The notes under the pieces were generated by a model. It did no database searches. It was not told the DNA's origin and saw only the letters and a program-made list of their open reading frames with translations. From the IMG/VR virus record IMGVR_UViG_3300024255_000006, positions 1 to 64,000 of that record: a DNA stretch of 64,000 nucleotides. The stretch is one strand, 5' to 3'. The position numbers were made by a program, and so were the translations under genes. Of the stretch, positions 59,545 through 64,000 are shown in pieces. This DNA is from a virus. Positions within the stretch are counted from its first letter, which is position 1. Every line of letters begins with the position of its first letter.

Positions 59545-60306
59545 ATGTTCAAAACCAACGGCAGCACCCATCACCAAGGCGTCTCTAACGAGCACGCCAC
59601 GATTGACCTGCTCAACGAATTTTCAGTCTACCCCGACAGCGTAACTCACCTAGGTGGGACGAAGCACAAAGCAGACGCCATGGCGGGAGAGAAGGGGATC
59701 AGTATCAAGCACAAAGCAGGTCTAAAGAACGGGTCTTTCGATTGGGTCAACACCTCCGACATCTTTGGCGTCATCGACAGAACCATTTTTGCCGACTTCT
59801 TCGCCTTCGTTACTGAGGCGCGTGGTTGGTCTGTTGCTAAGCGTGAAGCGATCGTAGAGGAGACTCGCGACCTCTTCAACGAGTGCTGTGAGAAGGCGCT
59901 AGACAGCATCCACCCCTATGATCTGCTCTGCTTTCTTAAGTCAAACGTTACTGAGAAGCAGTATGGCATGGGGATCGTCATCAACGACACCAAGCACGAG
60001 ACCCTCCACATCATGGAGGCAGACCGTCTCCTGATGACTCGCTGCATCAATTCAAACTATTCGTGCGAGTTGATCAAGGGCAAGGGCAAGAGTTCACGTC
60101 GTCTCGTCTTCAACTCCATGGCGGTCCCTCACGGTTTCGATTGCGGTCTACGTGTGAGAGTCACCAGCAACAATGGCATCCGTGCCTTCCTTGGACTAAG
60201 CAAGGCAAACAAGTCTAGTCAGGTTGTGATCAAGGTGCAACAGGACAACGTTCGGGATTTCGTCACCCACGACCCCGACCGTCAGATCCTCACCTATGCC
60301 AACTGA
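59545..60306 (+). CDS. putative PD-(D/E)XK nuclease
   Basis: 253 aa from ATG 59545, behind -10 TACAAT (59499-59504) and TTAATTCATC. NEHATIDLLNEF is an N-terminal helix; GGTKHKADAMAGEKGISIKH then K gives Asp in the first strand and a SIKHK motif in the second, which fits a restriction-like nuclease core. The C-terminal half is basic (KGKGKSSRRL). It may cut host or rival DNA; the family is not certain. GC-rich. Confidence 0.5.
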   Translation: MFKTNGSTHHQGVSNEHATIDLLNEFSVYPDSVTHLGGTKHKADAMAGEKGISIKHKAGLKNGSFDWVNTSDIFGVIDRTIFADFFAFVTEARGWSVAKREAIVEETRDLFNECCEKALDSIHPYDLLCFLKSNVTEKQYGMGIVINDTKHETLHIMEADRLLMTRCINSNYSCELIKGKGKSSRRLVFNSMAVPHGFDCGLRVRVTSNNGIRAFLGLSKANKSSQVVIKVQQDNVRDFVTHDPDRQILTYAN

Positions 60307-60376
60307 GGCACTGTCCTCCTAGGGGTAGGCAGACCTGCCCCTGCTGCTACAATTAGTTCAACAAACAAACAAAGAC

Positions 60377-60604
60377 ATGTTCGCAGTTCAACCCACTTCA
60401 TTCGGCACCTTTGACGAGTACGGTGCAGACTACACGCCAACGATCGCTGGTGCTTACCGTATCGCAGCGATCAGGCAGCAGGAGCAAGAGGGCGATCAGA
60501 TGATCTGGCGTCTCACCTCTGGTCAACCTATCCCATGGGTTCGGGTCTATGAAGACGAGGACATCTCTAGTGTGACGACTCAGGAGCTGGCGTTGCTGGT
60601 CTGA
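60377..60604 (+). CDS. small hypothetical protein
   Basis: 75 aa. Promoter -10 TACAAT (60348-60353), then TAGTTCAAC; hairpin AGGGGTAGG/CCTGCCCCT just upstream. TIAGAYRIAAIRQQEQEGDQ and IPWVRVYEDEDIS are recognisable segments; function unknown. Confidence 0.58.
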   Translation: MFAVQPTSFGTFDEYGADYTPTIAGAYRIAAIRQQEQEGDQMIWRLTSGQPIPWVRVYEDEDISSVTTQELALLV

Positions 60605-60649
60605 TCCTGACCCCTGACCCTGTAGACTATTCAAAGAAACAACCGACTC

Positions 60650-60859
60650 ATGTCCATGATTAATCCAGTCATCGTCCTCGACACCGACAGCACAGCAACC
60701 GAGCAGATCAGACTCTACCCGATGACCCGTCAGTGCATGGTCTTCTGGCACTCACGTCACTACAGCACCCACACCGTTCGCCGTCGCGACATGCTGCGAC
60801 TGCTCCTGAATCTGAAGCAGAGCGCAGGGCAGTGGGTGAACCGCTACGCCCTCGGGTGA
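60650..60859 (+). CDS. small KTSC-like protein
   Basis: 69 aa. TEQIRLYPMTRQCMVFWHSR, then HTVRRRDMLRLL and SAGQWVNRYAL resemble a KTSC-type fold (strands, then a helix and a terminal G.w.n motif). Very basic. Last gene of the early-type block, before a triple hairpin. Confidence 0.55.
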   Translation: MSMINPVIVLDTDSTATEQIRLYPMTRQCMVFWHSRHYSTHTVRRRDMLRLLLNLKQSAGQWVNRYALG

Positions 60860-60891
60860 GGGACAGAGGCAGAAAACAGGTAAATCCGACA

Positions 60892-60945
60892 GGGGGCAGT
60901 AATATGCCCCCCCTTAGGGGTATACCCCCCGCGCCAAGCGGGTTT
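60892..60945 (+). terminator. triple hairpin closing the early-type block
   Basis: GGGGGCA/TGCCCCC (60892-60911), the palindrome GGGGTATACCCC (60917-60928) and CCCGC-GCCAA-GCGGG (60928-60942) followed by TTT stand in tandem. Confidence 0.8.
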
Positions 60946-60991
60946 GGGACTCCTACCCCTACCCTAACCTACAAAAGTATCCAGACGACCG

Positions 60992-60998
60992 ATAAATA
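60992..60998 (+). promoter_or_regulatory. late promoter motif
   Basis: ATAAATA in GATAAATATT, 48-58 nt before the first late gene. The rest of 60946-61045 is AT-rich spacer with TATATAAAA at 61029-61037. Confidence 0.5.
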
Positions 60999-61045
60999 TT
61001 ATTGCAAAGTCTTTTTATAAAACCTTCGTATATAAAAAAATTCCC

Positions 61046-61301
61046 GTGGAAAAAAATGACCCAAAAACCTGGAGCTACGCCGACGCTCTCAACAATTTTG
61101 AAGCATTCTGCAACTACTTCGACGCGGCAGCTGCTTCAAGTTATCGTTCAACAAAATCGCAAGATCGCCCAGCTGGAGATCGAGATAATGCAATTGAAAG
61201 CGATGAAACTGATGTACCGCCCACCAGGGGCGAATGAGCATATGAATGTCGTCGAATATTTGGATACCATCGAGGAGAGACTAAGATGCCTGGAAAAGTA
61301 G
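61046..61301 (+). CDS. small structural-type protein, frame uncertain
   Basis: Two frames share this stretch. From GTG 61046 one reads protein-like sequence at first (PKTWSYADALNNFEAFCNYF) but then turns Arg/Asp-rich to a stop at 61237. From ATG 61056 another reads poorly at first but becomes a good helix (LLQVIVQQNRKIAQLEIEIM … DTIEERLRCLEK) to TAG 61301. The natural protein may join both through a frameshift near 61125-61145. It overlaps the PAAR gene. Confidence 0.5.
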
Positions 61302-61615
61302 CAGGATTTAACGGAGCAGTCGATAGTGGTGGTACAGGTATCTGTAATACGCCCCCATGCGTAATTGGACCCGTGACCCCACGTACTGTGACTGTAGGAG
61401 GATTGTTTCCGATCTTAGAGGGTGATGTATTAACACCAGCACCAGGAACAACACCAGGAGGCAATCCCTGTACCACTCCTCGTGTTGCGATTAGCACGAC
61501 AGCAAAGGTGAGAATAAATGGGAGACGCCCCTGTTGTCCTGGAGACTTGCTAGCACCGACTACAGGAATCATGATCACTGCGTTGTCGGCAAACCCAAAA
61601 GTCAACGTGATATGA
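61286..61615 (+). CDS. PAAR-type spike tip protein
   Basis: 109 aa. Proline/Gly/Cys-rich with PAAR-like features: repeated PRTVTVGG, VLTPAPGTTPGG, VRINGRRPCCPGDLL. Conserved cysteines (CNTPPC, PCT, CC) could bind zinc at a sharp tip. It would cap the gp5-type spike encoded at 22111. Gene lies in the gp25-gp6 late block. Confidence 0.72.
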   Translation: MPGKVAGFNGAVDSGGTGICNTPPCVIGPVTPRTVTVGGLFPILEGDVLTPAPGTTPGGNPCTTPRVAISTTAKVRINGRRPCCPGDLLAPTTGIMITALSANPKVNVI

Positions 61616-61647
61616 TATAATAACAAAGTACATTGAGGTAATCAGAC

Positions 61648-61791
61648 ATGGCAAAACGCCCTTCACTGACTGGATCAGATACAATTGAACCCAAGGAGAA
61701 GATGAGTCGCCAAGGAAGTGGTAGAAATACTAAATATAGTGCGACTAGTCGCAACAAAGCAAAAAAACGCTACAGAGGACAAGGACGATGA
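61648..61791 (+). CDS. small basic protein
   Basis: 47 aa, very basic and Ser/Arg-rich (MSRQGSGRNTKYSATSRNKA KK in two parts), probably disordered and nucleic-acid binding. GAGG lies 11 nt before the ATG. ATGA overlap with the next gene. Confidence 0.6.
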   Translation: MAKRPSLTGSDTIEPKEKMSRQGSGRNTKYSATSRNKAKKRYRGQGR

Positions 61792-61946
61792 CTGAATTCA
61801 ATTATATTGTAGGACGCCCATCCACACTGCAGTATCGTAGTGACGCTGATACTGATGGTGATGGTACGCTTTCTAAAGAAGAATTGCAGGCAGCAGGTAT
61901 TAAAGACGGCATTGAAACAGCAGAGTCAGTAGAATTTGAAGAATGA
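61788..61946 (+). CDS. small EF-hand protein
   Basis: 52 aa. Residues 21-32, DTDGDGTLSKEE, form a canonical EF-hand calcium loop (Asp1, Asp3, Asp5, Gly6, Leu8, Glu12). Only one hand is present, so it may dimerise or be part of a calcium-bound virion piece. ATGA overlaps on both sides. Confidence 0.65.
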   Translation: MTEFNYIVGRPSTLQYRSDADTDGDGTLSKEELQAAGIKDGIETAESVEFEE

Positions 61947-62608
61947 ATCTAATTTGTAATCTCCCTGCCGAGAAAGTATGGGTTCGTAAGGAATATCTTA
62001 CTGATCATCAAAGTGGGCATGGAGAATTTGTTGAGGGCGTCTGGGTATCGGCAAAATCGATACCAGGGCGTGCTTTTTATTTTGAGACTTATCTCCCACA
62101 ATACGGGGCAATGTATGATAAGTTACCAATTAGTGCGTTTCTCCGAACGCCGAAAACTCCGACAATTGATATGGGACTGGAGAATCTGCAATTTTGGAAT
62201 TGCATGGACTATGGCGTCGTATGCATGAATAAGGGATTTGTGTCGAGCATGACTGCCGAAGTTAGAACTCGTAACTTTGGATACATGAAAGGTCAATATC
62301 TGTTAACATTGGATAACTACCATGCAAACATCGATGTTATAGATAACAACGTAAGTGAAACTCCTGCAGAGCACAAGTCTCACAACTGTATAGAATTAGA
62401 GAATGGTCAGTTTGGATTATATCCTAATAACAGGATGCGTCTATATGACCTCTCTATCACGCCTGAAGTACCTTTAACTCCAGATTTCAAGGTATCTACC
62501 ATAAAATACCAAGTTGAGAATACTGAGGGTTGGGGACGTTTAGGAGACACTGATGAATATTTCTGGGAAACACAACAGGAGAAAGAAAATGGGCAACAGC
62601 AGAGTTGA
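61943..62608 (+). CDS. structural-type hypothetical protein
   Basis: 221 aa, beta-rich and aromatic (KVWVRKEYLTDHQSGHGEF; AFYFETYLPQYGAMYDKL; NFGYMKGQYLLTLDNYHANI). It lies between the spike tip and gp25 and is likely a virion or baseplate-associated protein; no family is recognised. Confidence 0.65.
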   Translation: MNLICNLPAEKVWVRKEYLTDHQSGHGEFVEGVWVSAKSIPGRAFYFETYLPQYGAMYDKLPISAFLRTPKTPTIDMGLENLQFWNCMDYGVVCMNKGFVSSMTAEVRTRNFGYMKGQYLLTLDNYHANIDVIDNNVSETPAEHKSHNCIELENGQFGLYPNNRMRLYDLSITPEVPLTPDFKVSTIKYQVENTEGWGRLGDTDEYFWETQQEKENGQQQS

Positions 62609-62792
62609 TAAAGGTCAAAACTTCATCGATGAGGGAAAGACTTTAATTACTGAGACTGACTCTGATCGGTATCTAGATCAAGCAGCACGTCAACGTAGAT
62701 CAAAGAAAAAAGAAGAACTCTATCCAATGCCTGAAGAACGTCGCAGCAGTGCTGGTGGATATGACGATTTTATAGAGCGTTGGACTGAGTGA
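62589..62792 (+). CDS. small charged protein
   Basis: 67 aa from ATG 62589 with AGGAG 9 nt upstream. KGQNFIDEGKTLITETDSDR, then RQRRSKKKEELYP: charged and probably flexible. The next late motif overlaps its stop region. Confidence 0.6.
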   Translation: MGNSRVDKGQNFIDEGKTLITETDSDRYLDQAARQRRSKKKEELYPMPEERRSSAGGYDDFIERWTE

Positions 62793-62799
62793 CTAAATA
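62793..62799 (+). promoter_or_regulatory. late promoter motif before gp25
   Basis: CTAAATA, 23 nt before the gp25 GTG. Confidence 0.6.
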
Positions 62800-62822
62800 A
62801 AAAGACGGTCATATAGTGTGTA

Positions 62823-63218
62823 GTGCCTACAGTAAACCCATTTAAGGATTTATCATTATCTTTTGGAAGAAATAAGGTTACAGATGACCTTCTTCTGAAG
62901 AAAGATGATGCTGCTGTAAAACAGGCAGTGCAAAACATTATTTTGACGAATAAAGGAGAACGTCTATATGATGATCAGTATGGATCTAACGTTAGATCTT
63001 ACTTGTTTGAACCATTAGACTTAGCGACATCCAGTTCAATCTCTGATGAAATCAGGGGTGCATTAAGCAGGTATGAGCCAAGAATTATAATTACTCAGCT
63101 GTTAGTAGAACCAGATTTTGCTAACAATGGGTTTGAAGTTATTTTGGAATTTGTGATTCAAGGACGTTCCGATATCCCACCACGTTCCATTGAGTTCTTT
63201 CTCAACCGTACTCGATAA
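62823..63218 (+). CDS. 25: baseplate wedge protein gp25
   Basis: 131 aa from GTG 62823. The gp25/GPW family pattern is clear: DDAAVKQAVQNIILTNKGER then LYDDQYGSNVRSYLFEPLD and YEPRIIITQLLVEPD. gp25 locks sheath to baseplate and is shared with type VI secretion systems. TAATG overlap with gp6. Confidence 0.95.
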   Translation: MPTVNPFKDLSLSFGRNKVTDDLLLKKDDAAVKQAVQNIILTNKGERLYDDQYGSNVRSYLFEPLDLATSSSISDEIRGALSRYEPRIIITQLLVEPDFANNGFEVILEFVIQGRSDIPPRSIEFFLNRTR

Positions 63219-64000
63219 TGCCTTATACTCAAGTAGCAAATTTAGACTTTGCAGACATTAAAACGTCCCTGATTGATTACATGAGGGGGAACTCGGATTT
63301 CACTGACTATGATTTCCAAGGATCTGCAATATCTACATTATTAGATGTGTTAGCATATAACACGTACTATACAGCATTCAACACTAACATGGTGGTGAAT
63401 GAACTGTTCTTAGATTCTGCTACGTTAAGAGATAACGTTATCTCCCTAGCAAAGCAAATTGGATATCGTCCTAGATCCTCAACTGCACCAAAAGCAACAG
63501 TCAACTTTCAAGTTAACTACACTGGATCAGGAACAGCACCTGATGGTGTGAAATTAAAGAAAGGAACTGGATTTCTAACTAACTTTGACGATACCCTCTA
63601 TCAATTCGTCACTATCGATGACCAGGAGTCACCTCTAAACGGTGGTATTGCTGACTTTGGTGATATTGATGTCTATGAAGGAACATTAATCACACAGTCG
63701 TTTACGATCAACACAGGACTTAAGAACCAAAGATTCATTTTACAAAATAGTGGATTAGATACATCATCAATTCGTGTAAGAGTATACCCACAAGAGAACG
63801 ACACCACCTACGTCACATACAACGCAGCAGATAACATTCTAGATCTCAACGGTTCATCTCAAGTCTTCTTTGTTGAGGAGATTGAAGATGAGCAGTATGA
63901 GGTCTTTTTTGGTGATGGAGTATATGGTAAGAAACTTACTAATGGTAACTTCATTGAGGTTTCATATCTGGTAACGTCAGCAGCTGCTACAAATGGCGCT
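63218..64000 (+). CDS. 6: baseplate wedge protein gp6 (5' part)
   Basis: First 261 codons. QVANLDFADIKTSLIDYMRG, then FQGSAISTLLDVLAYNTYY and NELFLDSATLRDNVISLAKQ followed by IGYRPRS match gp6/J-type wedge proteins, which form the iris ring of the baseplate. It runs off the window end. Coupled to gp25. Confidence 0.95.
   Translation, partial: MPYTQVANLDFADIKTSLIDYMRGNSDFTDYDFQGSAISTLLDVLAYNTYYTAFNTNMVVNELFLDSATLRDNVISLAKQIGYRPRSSTAPKATVNFQVNYTGSGTAPDGVKLKKGTGFLTNFDDTLYQFVTIDDQESPLNGGIADFGDIDVYEGTLITQSFTINTGLKNQRFILQNSGLDTSSIRVRVYPQENDTTYVTYNAADNILDLNGSSQVFFVEEIEDEQYEVFFGDGVYGKKLTNGNFIEVSYLVTSAAATNGA

Noticed and set aside
1-64000. CRISPR array, insertion sequence, integrase or attachment site
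   Set aside because: No regularly spaced identical repeats, no transposase or integrase motifs and no terminal repeats were seen.

Overview
This window is part of the genome of a T4-like cyanophage (a contractile-tailed virus of marine Synechococcus or Prochlorococcus). It carries T4 morphogenesis and replication genes (gp4, gp5, gp6, gp25, gp26, gp27-like, gp32, gp33, gp48, gp53, gp54) together with photosynthesis-related genes typical of cyanophages: the end of psbA, psbD, cpeT and CP12, plus thyX, phoH and glutaredoxins. Genes are tightly packed, mostly on the + strand, with many ATGA, TAATG or GTGA overlaps. The species cannot be fixed from the sequence alone.

Layout. (1) 1-2.2 kb: psbA end, psbD and small companions, closed by a UUCG-loop terminator. 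(2) 2.2-10.3 kb: a 2OG-Fe(II) oxygenase, glutaredoxin, a sulfotransferase, a glutamine-type riboswitch in front of a 54-aa peptide, small conserved genes, thyX, phoH, a PD-(D/E)XK exonuclease, the late-transcription coactivator gp33, a DUF1825 protein and gp32 with an elaborate leader. (3) 10.4-23.3 kb: tail and baseplate. gp4, an unknown protein, gp48 and gp53 run on the - strand. gp54, gp26 (with a probable -1 frameshift extension), a 962-aa tape-measure-like protein with an M23 peptidase domain, gp27-like, CP12, gp5 and a separate gp5-type spike run on the + strand. (4) 23.4-27.05 kb: porin-like exported protein, cpeT, a permuted tmRNA, three tRNAs (Thr, Ala, Asn), a cupin-like protein and small genes. 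(5) 27.1-42.2 kb: a 3267-aa virion protein, three tail-collar proteins, a 2OG oxygenase and a tail-fibre chaperone-like protein. (6) 42.2-56.0 kb: an oxygenase-rich accessory region with an SF2 helicase and an exported zincin protease. (7) 56.0-60.9 kb: a repeat-rich intergenic region and many small early-type genes, several predicted to be leaderless, plus a possible nuclease. (8) 61.0-64.0 kb: PAAR tip, EF-hand peptide, gp25 and the start of gp6.

Functionally, host-type -35/-10 promoters sit before the small early-type genes and gp32, while T4-type late motifs (ATAAATA/CTAAATA) sit about 20-40 nt before structural genes. The photosynthesis and CP12 genes would keep light reactions running while damping the Calvin cycle. 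thyX and the glutaredoxins serve nucleotide supply. The tmRNA and tRNAs support translation.

The most notable observations are: the virally encoded, circularly permuted tmRNA; the riboswitch with a built-in competing hairpin; the TTTTTTC frameshift site in gp26; eleven 2OG-oxygenase-like genes in one window; three 10-nt repeats running into the gp32 start codon; and a family of promoters placing exactly 6 nt between the -10 box and the ATG.
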